This document shows positions 36,532 to 45,164 of a stretch of 48,979 bases of DNA, one piece after another. How positions within the stretch are numbered: the first letter of the stretch is position 1; each line of letters starts with the position of its first letter. The stretch lies in the NCBI RefSeq assembly GCF_000757485.1, contig NZ_JPYO01000006.1:1-48979 (forward strand), written 5' to 3'. The position numbers and the translations under genes are program-made. The DNA is from Achromobacter sp. RTa. GTDB taxonomy: Bacteria; Pseudomonadota; Gammaproteobacteria; Burkholderiales; Burkholderiaceae_B. Below the pieces are notes generated by a model. That model was not told the origin of the DNA, did no database searches, and worked only from the letters and a program-made list of their open reading frames with translations.

Positions 36532-37740
36532 ATGAAGGCTGCAATGAAACCCGCGTGTTGGCTGCTCGCCCTGGCCATGTTGTATGGCGGGTCGGCGGCG
36601 GCGGAGGTCTCGTGCCAGAGCCCGGACGAGCGCTGCCCGACTGTGGCGGCGCTGCTCCAGCAGCGCGAAGGCTATGGCGCCCAGGCCACGGGAGGCCTGG
36701 GCGGAAAGTTCATCGAGGTTACGTCCGACCAGGACGCGGGTCCAGGGACATTGCGCGCCGCGCTGGCGCAGGCGAAGAAAGGCCCTTCGTGGATCCGCTT
36801 CGCGTCCGATATGACCATTGTCTTGAATTCCCAGCTGCGCGTGCCCTCGAACACGACGATAGACGGGCGCGGCAGGCGCGTCACCCTGATCGACGACGGG
36901 CTGGGCGTGTACGGCAGCAAGAACGTCATTCTTACGCACCTTACGATAGACGGACGCCTGAACCGGCTTACGCAAGCGGTGAACGTGGCCAATGGCAGCC
37001 GCGATGTGTGGGTCGATCACATGGATCTTTCACGGATGTCCGACCGCTTGCTCAACGTGAAGAATGGCTCGACCGACGTCACGATTTCATGGACGAAATT
37101 CCATAATTCGAACAAGGTCATGTTGCTCAACAACATTACCTCGAAGAACCTCTTCCAGAACTACGGCCGAGATTCGATCGCGCGCGTGACGCTGCACCAT
37201 AATTATTTCTTCAATACCGTGCAGCGCAATCCGCGCGGGCAATTCGGCACCTTCCACCTCTTCAACAACCTGCTGGAGAACTGGGATTTCTACGGCATGA
37301 GCTTCAGCCTGGAGGCCAAGGCGCTGGTCGAAGGAAACATCTTCAACAACGAAGCGCAGCGCAAGTGCGTCGAGCCCGAATTTTTTCCCACGGTCGAAGG
37401 CATCAATGTGAATTACTGCCGCTATATCCCCATCGCGCCCCAGCGCAGCGCGCTGGACAACGGCGAATCCGACCGAGGCGCCTACGAGAAGCGGAAGGAC
37501 GCGCATGGCTACACGCGGGATTACAAGGCCTTCCTGCGCTTGAAGGACAACCTGTACCTGGGCGATGCGAAGCCGGTGTTGAAGGACTATCGTCCCGAGT
37601 CGGCCCCGACGCCGCCGTATTGCTACAGCTACGAGCGGCCGACGCCCGAGCTTGCGGAAAGAATCCGCCGGTTCGCGGGCAACACCGCTGGCGATACGCC
37701 CTTGCCCGCGGCGCGGACCGGAGCGGGCTGCCCGGGGTGA
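36532..37740 (+). CDS. vexL: Secreted pectate-lyase-like Vi polysaccharide depolymerase (PL1-type)
   Basis: A 402-residue protein with a signal peptide (cleavage near Ala24). It has the right-handed parallel beta-helix of polysaccharide lyase family 1: WVDH (160-163), VTISW (183-187), HHN (222-224) and R232-x-P-R235. Vi antigen is an alpha-1,4-linked poly-GalNAc-uronate, a pectate analogue. Achromobacter Vi loci are known to carry a Vi-specific depolymerase that S. Typhi lacks; I recall the name VexL. AGGAGCGAGC supports the start, 12 bp after vexE. Probably periplasmic, trimming or clearing mislocalised polymer. Confidence 0.87.
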   Translation: MKAAMKPACWLLALAMLYGGSAAAEVSCQSPDERCPTVAALLQQREGYGAQATGGLGGKFIEVTSDQDAGPGTLRAALAQAKKGPSWIRFASDMTIVLNSQLRVPSNTTIDGRGRRVTLIDDGLGVYGSKNVILTHLTIDGRLNRLTQAVNVANGSRDVWVDHMDLSRMSDRLLNVKNGSTDVTISWTKFHNSNKVMLLNNITSKNLFQNYGRDSIARVTLHHNYFFNTVQRNPRGQFGTFHLFNNLLENWDFYGMSFSLEAKALVEGNIFNNEAQRKCVEPEFFPTVEGINVNYCRYIPIAPQRSALDNGESDRGAYEKRKDAHGYTRDYKAFLRLKDNLYLGDAKPVLKDYRPESAPTPPYCYSYERPTPELAERIRRFAGNTAGDTPLPAARTGAGCPG

Positions 37741-37815
37741 CGGACCGGGCCGGTCTTTGCAAGATCGCCAAATCTGTCTTCACCTACCGCGTGGATGGTA
37801 TTGCTCCCGCGCCGC

Positions 37816-37836
37816 GGAAAGCCGGCGCGGCTTTCC
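37816..37836. terminator. Bidirectional hairpin at the end of the capsule operon
   Basis: GGAAAGCC (37816-37823) pairs perfectly with GGCTTTCC (37829-37836) around GGCGC. It lies between the convergent vexL and the membrane-protein gene. The T-tract is poor, so strength is uncertain. Confidence 0.55.
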
Positions 37837-37839
37837 TGG

Positions 37840-38676
37840 TCAGGCGGGCGTTGCGGCAGCCATCTCGTAGTCCTGCTCACGAACCAGGCTCAACGTATTC
37901 AGGAACAGATCCAGGCTCAGAATGCCCAGGCCTATCGTGGACAGCACGGTCTTGCCGGACTCGTCCTTGATGACGACTTTTTCGGTCCAGGCGTTCAGGT
38001 CGACGCTGCGCAGGCTGGACAGGGAAATCTTCCGTCCCTGCACTTCAAGCGCGTCGCGGGTCAGGACGATGGGCTGGGTGGAGACGTTCAGGAACTTACC
38101 GCTCATGCGCTTGCGCCAGACCTGGCCGCTGCTGATGTAGTTGAACGTGACGGCCCCGCCGGACGCCAGGGTTTCGAGGACGGCGGGCTGGCGCTCGCGC
38201 AGGTACAGTTCGCGGACCAGTTGCTGGAAATCCATGAATTTCCAGAGGTGTTCGCTGATCCAGCGGAAAGGTTCGCTCGCGTCGCGGCGATAGGCCAGGT
38301 TGGTTGCCATGCCGCTCAGAATGGTCTGCCCGGAACTGAACAGGTAGAGGTCCTGGATTTCGGTGAAGGGCGTGTACTGCGCCTGGCCGCCGATGACCTG
38401 GGCAATGCCTTTTTCGTAGACGTCGTAGCTGGCGCGGCGCAGTTTCTTCTGCCACACGGAGGCGGCGAATGCGCAAATCGAGCAGAACAGCAGGAAGCCG
38501 CTGGTGCCGAAGAAGAGAACGGGATCTTTCTGCGGCACGATGGTGCTCAGATACACCACGAACCCGGCCGTGCCCAGGCAGACGAATCCCATTATCACAA
38601 GAAAATAGACGAGGGCCTTGCCATGGCGAAAGGTCTGGATAAGGTCGCCCTTGGAATAAGACTGAGGGTGCTGCAT
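37840..38676 (-). CDS. Uncharacterised two-TM membrane protein
   Basis: A 278-residue protein I cannot name with confidence. It has a short basic N-terminus, two adjacent transmembrane helices (~21-46 and ~53-76), then a ~200-residue soluble domain rich in beta-type sequence (YDVYEKGIAQVIGG; FTEIQDLYLFSSG; LTRDALEVQGRKISLSSL). The pattern recalls PH-like DUF6585 membrane proteins, but that is only an impression. The start at 38676 is the Met before QHPQSYSKGD; the longer upstream frame looks non-coding. It is convergent with the capsule operon; no evidence ties it to capsule. Confidence 0.65.
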   Translation of the reverse strand: MQHPQSYSKGDLIQTFRHGKALVYFLVIMGFVCLGTAGFVVYLSTIVPQKDPVLFFGTSGFLLFCSICAFAASVWQKKLRRASYDVYEKGIAQVIGGQAQYTPFTEIQDLYLFSSGQTILSGMATNLAYRRDASEPFRWISEHLWKFMDFQQLVRELYLRERQPAVLETLASGGAVTFNYISSGQVWRKRMSGKFLNVSTQPIVLTRDALEVQGRKISLSSLRSVDLNAWTEKVVIKDESGKTVLSTIGLGILSLDLFLNTLSLVREQDYEMAAATPA

Positions 38677-38729
38677 GGTGGGTATGACTTCCTTTTGAAT
38701 AGCGGATTGCGCCAATGCGGCGGACGAAC

Positions 38730-38756
38730 AAAGGGCGACTCGATAAGTCGCCCTTT
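38730..38756 (-). terminator. Intrinsic terminator after proP
   Basis: AAAGGGCGACT (38730-38740) pairs perfectly with AGTCGCCCTTT (38746-38756) around a 5-nt loop, 69 bp beyond the minus-strand proP stop and upstream of the membrane-protein gene on the same strand. On the minus strand the stem is followed by TGTTCG. Confidence 0.75.
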
Positions 38757-38824
38757 GGGTTGTCAACGAGGCATCGGCCCGCGCGGATTGTAAAGGAGAG
38801 ACGGCGTGCGTCCGCCGCGCCGCC

Positions 38825-40357
38825 TCATTCCAGATCGGGATGCCGGTCCGCCAGGCGCTGGCGGCGTTGCCGCAGTTCCTCCAGTTTTTCTTCCAGTTCC
38901 GCGATCTCCGCCTCCACGTCGAGCACGCTCTGCTCGATATGCTCATGGGCTTGCTGCAGCAGGGCGTGCGCCTCGCGCCGGTTCGAGGCTGTCGGGGTGT
39001 CTCCTCGCAGCGGGCGGTTCGCGGTTTCGGGCAGGAAGAAGGACGTGACGATGCCGATCAGCGATGCCGCCATCAGGTAGTAGGCGGGCATCATCAGGTT
39101 GCCGGTCTCCTCGACCAGCCATGCGGCCACGGTGGGGGTGAGGCCGGCGGCAATGATCGCCACGTTGAAAGAGCTGGCCAGCGCGCTGTACCGGATCCGG
39201 GTGGGAAACAGCGCGGGTAGCGTGGACGCCATGACGCCGGTCAGGCAGTTCAGGAACACGGCGATGAACAACAGCCCCAGGAAAATCAGGCCGGTGTTGT
39301 CGCTGCCCACGAACGTGAAGGCGGGTGCCGCTATCGCCAGCAGGCCGATGCTGCCGACCCGCAGGAACGGCTTGCGGCCGACCTTGTCGCTGAAGAAGCC
39401 GACGACAGGCTGCACGAACAGCATGCCTATCATGACCACTACGATGATGAGCACGCCGTGCTCCTCGGAATAGCCGAGGCTGCTCGACAGGTAGGTGGGC
39501 ATATAGGTCAGAAGCATGTAGTAGGTGATGTTCGTCACCAGCACCATGCCGATGCAGACCAGCAGCGCCTTGCGGTACTTGGAGAAGATTTCCCGGAAGG
39601 ATACGGTGGGCCGTTCCTGCACGGCGTCGCGGTCTTCCTGCTCCATTTTTTCCAGCTGCTGCGTGAACGCCGGGGTTTCCTCGGCGGCATGGCGCAGATA
39701 CAGGCCCAGCAGCCCGAGCGGACCGGCGACGAAGAAGGGCGCGCGCCATCCCCATTCAAGAAAGGTCCGTTCCCCCAGCGTCGCCTGCAGCAGCACGACC
39801 AGGCCCGCGCCCAGCACGAAGCCGGCGATGGAGCCGAAGTCCAGCCAGCTGCCGAGGAAGCCGCGCCGGCGGTCGGGCGCGTACTCGGCCACGAAGACGG
39901 CGGCCCCCGTGTACTCGCCGCCCACGGAAAACCCCTGGGCGAGCTTGCACAGCAGCAGCAGTACAGGCGCCCACAGGCCGATGGATTCGTAGGAGGGAAT
40001 CAAGCCGATACAGAAGGTGCTGATCGCCATGATGATGATGGTCAGCGAGAGCACCTTCTGGCGACCGAAGCGGTCGCCCATCACGCCGAAGAAGACGCCG
40101 CCCAGCGGGCGCACGAGGAAGGGCACGGAGAAGGTGCCCAGCGCGGCGATGGTCTGGACCGCGGGCGAGGCGTCCGGGAAGAACACCTTGCCCAGCGCGA
40201 AGGCGACGAAGCCGTAGACGCCGAAGTCGAACCACTCCATCGCATTGCCGAGCGCGGCGGCCGTTACCGCCTTCTTGAGCTTGGTGTTGTCGATGACGGT
40301 GATGTCGCCGATCTCCAACGGCCGGACCTGCTGTGACGCTGGGGATATCTCTGGCAT
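38825..40357 (-). CDS. proP: ProP-type osmoregulatory proline/glycine betaine:H+ symporter
   Basis: A 510-residue MFS transporter (E. coli ProP 500). The MHS-family pattern is clear: GNAMEWFDFGVYGF in helix 1, GDRFGRQKVL in loop 2-3, GFSVGGEYTGAAVFVAEYAP in helix 4, and a C-terminal acidic coiled coil (QQAHEHIEQSVLDVEAEI; LEEKLEELRQRRQRLADR), which in ProP tunes the osmotic set point. The coiled coil separates ProP from other MHS carriers. GGGAGG supports the ATG at 40355-40357. It probably imports compatible solutes under osmotic stress. Confidence 0.9.
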   Translation of the reverse strand: MPEISPASQQVRPLEIGDITVIDNTKLKKAVTAAALGNAMEWFDFGVYGFVAFALGKVFFPDASPAVQTIAALGTFSVPFLVRPLGGVFFGVMGDRFGRQKVLSLTIIIMAISTFCIGLIPSYESIGLWAPVLLLLCKLAQGFSVGGEYTGAAVFVAEYAPDRRRGFLGSWLDFGSIAGFVLGAGLVVLLQATLGERTFLEWGWRAPFFVAGPLGLLGLYLRHAAEETPAFTQQLEKMEQEDRDAVQERPTVSFREIFSKYRKALLVCIGMVLVTNITYYMLLTYMPTYLSSSLGYSEEHGVLIIVVVMIGMLFVQPVVGFFSDKVGRKPFLRVGSIGLLAIAAPAFTFVGSDNTGLIFLGLLFIAVFLNCLTGVMASTLPALFPTRIRYSALASSFNVAIIAAGLTPTVAAWLVEETGNLMMPAYYLMAASLIGIVTSFFLPETANRPLRGDTPTASNRREAHALLQQAHEHIEQSVLDVEAEIAELEEKLEELRQRRQRLADRHPDLE

Positions 40358-40595
40358 GAGTCAACCTCCCATTGTGTGCAAGGTGTGCCTTGGCGCCCCG
40401 GGGCGCGCTGCAACGCAAAAATTCTACTCCGCCGGCGCCGCGGCGTGGCGCCCGCGCGCGGATTTCGGGATTTACTGACTATCAATTCGTCATATGCGAA
40501 TTGTTCCCGGAATCGCGCCGCTCTAGACTGGATTCGTGTATTTGCCGCAAGCCGCCGGCCAGGCGCCGGAGGTGCGGCGATGGCGGGAGACCCTG

Positions 40596-41606
40596 ATGGA
40601 TCAGGTCGAGACCTTTGCCACCCTGCCGATGTGGGCGGGCTTCGTCGGGTTCGTGCTGGTCGTGCTGGCGCTGGACCTGTACGTGCTGGGCGGCAGGCAC
40701 GCGCACCGCGTCTCTTCGCGGGAGGCGCTATGCTGGGTGCTTGCCTGGGTGGCCCTCGCCACGCTGTTCGGCGCCCTGCTATGGTGGTTCCTGGATGCCA
40801 CCCTGGGCCGCGCCACGGCGAACCGGAAGGCGCTGGAGTTCTTTACCGGATACCTGATCGAACTGTCCCTGTCGGTGGACAATATGTTCGTGTTCTCGCT
40901 GATCTTCGGGTACTTCGCCGTGCCGCTCGACCTGCAGCGCCGGGTATTGCTGTACGGCGTGCTGGGCGCGATCGTGATGCGCGTGTCCATGATTCTTGCC
41001 GGCGTGTGGCTGCTTTCGCAGTTCGCATGGCTGTTCTACGTCTTCGGCGCGCTTCTGGTCGTCACCGGGGCCAGGATGCTGGCCAAGGCGGATCACCAGC
41101 CGGACATCGCCCGCAATCCGCTGGTCCGCTTGCTGCGGTCGTCCATGCGGATCACCAAGGACTATCACGGAGAGGCCTTCTTCGTGAGTATCGGCGGCCT
41201 GCGCTACGCCACGCCGATGTTCGTGGTGCTGTTGATGATCGAGGCCAGCGATGCGGTGTTCGCGGTGGACAGCATTCCCGCGATCTTCGCGGTCACCACC
41301 GATCCCTTTCTGGTATTCACCTCCAATATATTCGCCATCATGGGCCTGCGCGCGATGTACTTCCTGCTGGCCGACATGCGGGAGCGCTTCCGCTATCTCA
41401 AGCATGGCCTGGCCGCCGTGCTCATCGTCATCGGCGGCAAGATGCTGGCCGCGCCATGGCTCCATGTGCCCGTGCATTGGTCGCTTGGGGCAGTTGGCCT
41501 TATCCTGTTGGCGTCCGTTGGCGCCAGCCTGATTCTGCCCGGGCGGATTGCGGCAAATGCCGCGCGTCCCAAGGCCAAAGCGTCAAAAACCGGAGATCCG
41601 CCATGA
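40596..41606 (+). CDS. TerC/Alx family integral membrane protein
   Basis: A 336-residue membrane protein with about nine helices. The TerC signatures ELSLSVDNMFVFSLIFGYF and EASDAVFAVDSIPAIFAVT carry the paired Asp residues typical of the family, which includes Mn2+ exporters such as Alx. ATG at 40596 with GGGAGA upstream is preferred to an earlier in-frame start. It overlaps the stress-protein gene by ATGA. Substrate uncertain; Mn2+ or other metal export during exoenzyme metalation is a family-based guess. No yybP-ykoY-like riboswitch was recognised in the 238 bp upstream. Confidence 0.85.
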   Translation: MDQVETFATLPMWAGFVGFVLVVLALDLYVLGGRHAHRVSSREALCWVLAWVALATLFGALLWWFLDATLGRATANRKALEFFTGYLIELSLSVDNMFVFSLIFGYFAVPLDLQRRVLLYGVLGAIVMRVSMILAGVWLLSQFAWLFYVFGALLVVTGARMLAKADHQPDIARNPLVRLLRSSMRITKDYHGEAFFVSIGGLRYATPMFVVLLMIEASDAVFAVDSIPAIFAVTTDPFLVFTSNIFAIMGLRAMYFLLADMRERFRYLKHGLAAVLIVIGGKMLAAPWLHVPVHWSLGAVGLILLASVGASLILPGRIAANAARPKAKASKTGDPP

Positions 41607-42022
41607 ACACGATCATTCTTGCCACCGATGGGTCGAGCTACAGCGATGCGGCAGCGCGCTACCTGGTCGGAAGTTCCCTGCTCAACCGGGATTTCACCGT
41701 GCACGTGGTGCACTGCGAGCCCGACGTGACGGGAGATGTGCAGGCCTTCATCGGCAAGGCAGGCATAGACGCCTGGCACCACGAAGAGAGCGGCAGGGCG
41801 ATGAAGTCGGCGGTCGACATCCTGACCGAAGGCGGCGTGGCGTTCGAATGCCACGAGCTGACGGGCCACGCGGCGGAGAAAATCGTCGAGTACGCGGCCA
41901 GGATCGAAGCGGCCGCGATCGTGATGGGTTCGCACCACCGGGGGCAGTTCGTCGATGCCATCCTGCGGTCGGTTTGCGGGCGGATCGTCGCGAACGCGCC
42001 CTGCCCGGTCCTGCTGATCTAG
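41603..42022 (+). CDS. Universal stress protein (UspA family)
   Basis: A 139-residue single-domain Usp protein. It begins NTIILATDGSSYSDAAARYL with the ATP-loop Asp, and the C-terminal nucleotide-binding motif reads MGSHHRGQFVDAILRSV, close to G-x2-G-x9-G(S/T) but with variation at the last position. It is translationally coupled to the terC-like gene (ATGA), suggesting a shared stress response. Binding of ATP is likely but not certain. Confidence 0.88.
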   Translation: MNTIILATDGSSYSDAAARYLVGSSLLNRDFTVHVVHCEPDVTGDVQAFIGKAGIDAWHHEESGRAMKSAVDILTEGGVAFECHELTGHAAEKIVEYAARIEAAAIVMGSHHRGQFVDAILRSVCGRIVANAPCPVLLI

Positions 42023-42140
42023 GGCACGCCGGCCGATCGGGCCGCCCGCGCGGGCGGATTGCATGGCGGGACGGGGATCTGAACCCGTCCCGCGCCGGAT
42101 GGTATCTTCTGCACATTTCCCTGCAATCCGCCGCACCCCC

Positions 42141-42917
42141 ATGTCCGACGTCCGCATTTCCGCCGATTCCCCGCCGCCCGCCGCGTCCACCGGCAATCCC
42201 AGGCCCTTTGTCCAGGATTCAGGCGCCCGGCGGACGCTGCATTTCACCGAGAAGGAAATACAGAGCAGCATGTCGCTGCTCAATCCCGATGCGCTGGACC
42301 TCGAATACACGCGGATGATGATGGGCTTCGTGTTGTTCAAGCCGGAACCCGCCCGCATCCTGATGGTCGGGCTGGGGGGCGGGTCGCTGCCCAAGTTCTG
42401 CCACCGCCACCTGGCCCGGACCGAGATCGAGGTGATCGAGATCGATCCCGACGTCATCGCCTTGCGGGATGCCTTCATGGTGCCGGCGGACGACGCCCGG
42501 TTCCGGGTCATCCAGGCGGACGCCGCAGAATACCTGCGCGAAGCCGAAGACCACGCGGACGTGATCTTCCTGGACGGTTTCGGCGTGGGTGGGATTCCCG
42601 ATGCCCTGTGCTCGGTCGGCTTTTATGCCGATTGCTTCCGCGCCCTGCGGGAGGACGGCATCCTGGTGATCAATTTCCACGTGAATCATCCGCAGCATCA
42701 CGAGTACATGGACCGGGTGCGCGCCTCGTTCGGGGCGTCGATGTTCGAGGTCGTGGATGACGACATGACCAACAGCATCGTGTTCGCCTGCAAGGGCGAT
42801 CTGCTGGACGATCCCGCCGCCGCGGCGCTCCGGAGGCCTGCCGCCATTTCCAAGGACGCCTGGCGCCAGCTGATGCCGACCATGCGCGTCATCGGGGCGA
42901 CCCTGGTGCTGCGCTAG
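42141..42917 (+). CDS. Spermidine-synthase-fold methyltransferase-like protein
   Basis: A 258-residue class I methyltransferase-fold protein of the polyamine aminopropyltransferase (SpeE-like) group. The nucleotide site is ILMVGLGGGSLPKF, followed by IEVIEIDPDVIAL and DVIFLDGFGVGGIPDAL. The aminopropyl-acceptor gate-keeping residues of true spermidine synthases cannot be confirmed, and no speD is nearby, so the reaction is uncertain. ATG at 42141 is preferred; earlier in-frame Met codons would add an unlikely leader. Confidence 0.75.
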   Translation: MSDVRISADSPPPAASTGNPRPFVQDSGARRTLHFTEKEIQSSMSLLNPDALDLEYTRMMMGFVLFKPEPARILMVGLGGGSLPKFCHRHLARTEIEVIEIDPDVIALRDAFMVPADDARFRVIQADAAEYLREAEDHADVIFLDGFGVGGIPDALCSVGFYADCFRALREDGILVINFHVNHPQHHEYMDRVRASFGASMFEVVDDDMTNSIVFACKGDLLDDPAAAALRRPAAISKDAWRQLMPTMRVIGATLVLR

Positions 42918-42972
42918 CCGAGCCGCGTGCGCCAAGCGAGGGCACGCAATAGGCGCCCGTTCCCGGCGCCGG

Positions 42973-44961
42973 TCAGCGCTTGATGAATGCGATGACGTGC
43001 TGCTGGGTTCCTTTATCGTTGTCGAAGCCGCCATGCGTGCTGGAGGCGACGGGCGGCAGCCCGCCGCCCGAAGCATGGGCGCCGGCCGGCGAGACATGCA
43101 CGGCGTCGCAGGGGATGCCGGCGTCGCGGAAGTACCGTTCCATGCCGAGCAGCGGCGTGGTGGTGCCGCCCTCGAAGGACTCGCTCACCAGATAAAGCAG
43201 CGAGCGCCGGTACGGCCCGCAGGTGGGGTCGTCCTCTTCGGCGCGGTCCGACAGGTGGAACTGCTGGTAGCGCTTCACGCGAGTCTTCAGGCTCGGCACG
43301 ACCAGCCGGCGGAACGTGTCCATCGTTACCGCCGGCGCCATGAGGCTCAGGGATTCGAGTTCGCCGCCATCCGCCGCCAGCCGTTGCACGAAATGGCTGG
43401 CGACGATGGCGCCGGCCGAGTGGCCCACGATGTGCAGGCGGACGCGGCCCTGGCCGACCTGAGATTTGAAGTGCTTGTACAGCATGAGCATCGCCGCCTC
43501 TTCCTGGGAGCTGCCCTTGGGGTTGGGCTCGCTCATGGCCTGCGCGTTCTGCTTCATTTCTCCCCAGACGACCGTGCCGGGCCGAGCCAGCCAGCGTTCC
43601 AGGCGTTGGTTCCACCAGCGCTCCAGGCGCTCGCCGAGGCCGCCCGTGGTCCTGGGCACGCTGTTGGCCGCGTCCTGGATGATGTTCATCACCGTGGTGA
43701 TGAAATCGGTTTCCCACATCAGGAAGACCGGGAAGATCTGTCTTTCGTACAGCAGGGGTATCCACTCGGCGGCAGCCTGCGCGGCATCTTCCTCCCCGAC
43801 CAATCCTCCATGGGCATAGACGCACACGTCCATCGGCTTGTCCTTCAGGCCCCATTTTTCGCGCGCGGCGTTCATATGCACGTCCACGATGGCGCGGAGG
43901 TCGTCCGGCGTGGTCCTGAAGGTTCCGCTGTTGCTGAGCTTCCCGTTATTGCCGATGTTGACGATGAACGGGGAGATTTCACGGTTGCGCAAGACCGTGC
44001 CCGCGGCCAGCGTGACCTTCCTGCCGTCCGTGCGCAGGCTGATGCTGTTGGAAATCTTTTCGTGCTCATGGGTGACGACGCCCAATTGGACCACCCAGCA
44101 GTCCATGGCGTTGCGCATCCAATCGTCGTAGGTCAGCACCGCCATGCCGTGCGTGCCCCATTCCTCGCCCCAGGAATTCTGGATCAGGAAGCCGTCCTGG
44201 GTATAGCCCACGATGACGAAGGCGTGGCCGTCCATCGCGGATTCCTGATCGTTGGAAGGAATGATCCAGAAGGGTTGGGCGACGGGCGTGGCGGGCGCCG
44301 TCCGCGGCGTGACGCCATGGCCGGCGTCCCAGCCGGAATGGCACCCGGCGCTGGCGTAGAGGATGCCGACCTCGTTGAGCGCCGCATGCATTTCGACGAT
44401 GCTGCGCGTGTCGACGCGATAGTAGGCGCCCAGCGGCCGCTTCACCGCATCCAGCCACCAGTCGTCCTCCGTTGCGTTGGCCGCGGCGGGCATCTCGATA
44501 CCGGGGAACAGGGCCTGGGCGCAGGCGCCGTGCTTGAACCAGCCCTTGAGCGCGCCGCGCAGGCTCGATCCGTTGTCGTCGACCGAGCCCGGGAATTCGT
44601 CGTAGCGCCTGGCCATCGAATACAGCATGTACGGGGAAATGGCCGGGCGCGGCTCGCGTTCGGAGCGGCGCAGCAGATATTCGACGACGGTCGACAAGGC
44701 GAAGCCGGTGCAGGCGGAGGTGTCGCCCTGGTGTTTTACCGTCAGCCCCATGGCCGGGATCATTTCCGTCTTGGGGGTGACGGAAATGTTGGGATGGAAA
44801 GCGACGTCGCGAGCGTCGAAGGCGTCGGGCTTCGCCGTGCGGCGGAAGGGAAGTTCCGGCGGGAGCTTGCGGGTCTTGCGCGGGCGCGGCGTCTTGCGCG
44901 CGGAGGCCTTCGTGGCCGGCTTTTTCTGGGCAGCGCGCCCCGTTTGCTTCCTGGCAGCCAT
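42973..44961 (-). CDS. Papain-like cysteine peptidase / alpha-beta hydrolase fusion with basic N-terminal tail
   Basis: A 662-residue two-enzyme protein. Residues 1-35 are a Lys/Ala/Arg-rich, histone-H1-like tail. Residues ~50-300 form a C1-family peptidase: Q78, C84 (SACTGFALS), H246 (DGHAFVIVGY) and N262 (IQNSWGEEWG) make a complete papain site. Residues ~375-662 form an alpha/beta hydrolase with a front loop VYAHGGLVGEED, a Ser nucleophile S515 (VGHSAGA) and a likely His in the C-terminal THGGF. No signal peptide is seen, so it may be cytoplasmic. GGGAGGGG precedes the ATG. Substrate unknown. A few similar fusions may exist in databases, but I cannot name the family. Confidence 0.8.
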   Translation of the reverse strand: MAARKQTGRAAQKKPATKASARKTPRPRKTRKLPPELPFRRTAKPDAFDARDVAFHPNISVTPKTEMIPAMGLTVKHQGDTSACTGFALSTVVEYLLRRSEREPRPAISPYMLYSMARRYDEFPGSVDDNGSSLRGALKGWFKHGACAQALFPGIEMPAAANATEDDWWLDAVKRPLGAYYRVDTRSIVEMHAALNEVGILYASAGCHSGWDAGHGVTPRTAPATPVAQPFWIIPSNDQESAMDGHAFVIVGYTQDGFLIQNSWGEEWGTHGMAVLTYDDWMRNAMDCWVVQLGVVTHEHEKISNSISLRTDGRKVTLAAGTVLRNREISPFIVNIGNNGKLSNSGTFRTTPDDLRAIVDVHMNAAREKWGLKDKPMDVCVYAHGGLVGEEDAAQAAAEWIPLLYERQIFPVFLMWETDFITTVMNIIQDAANSVPRTTGGLGERLERWWNQRLERWLARPGTVVWGEMKQNAQAMSEPNPKGSSQEEAAMLMLYKHFKSQVGQGRVRLHIVGHSAGAIVASHFVQRLAADGGELESLSLMAPAVTMDTFRRLVVPSLKTRVKRYQQFHLSDRAEEDDPTCGPYRRSLLYLVSESFEGGTTTPLLGMERYFRDAGIPCDAVHVSPAGAHASGGGLPPVASSTHGGFDNDKGTQQHVIAFIKR

Positions 44962-45164
44962 GGCGGCCCCTCCCTTATTGTCGGCCTGGTTTCGAAATCT
45001 GTGTTATCGGCAAACGACATGACGGCGGCGCGGTGCGGCGCGGCCGTAGCAGCGATATATAGGCGGAGCCCGGGCGGCCCGCCAGTATCCGAAAGAATGG
45101 CTCCGTTAATTCATACCGGTATGTTTATGCTGCCTGAGAGGCCGGCCGCTGGCGGCCCGGAATT

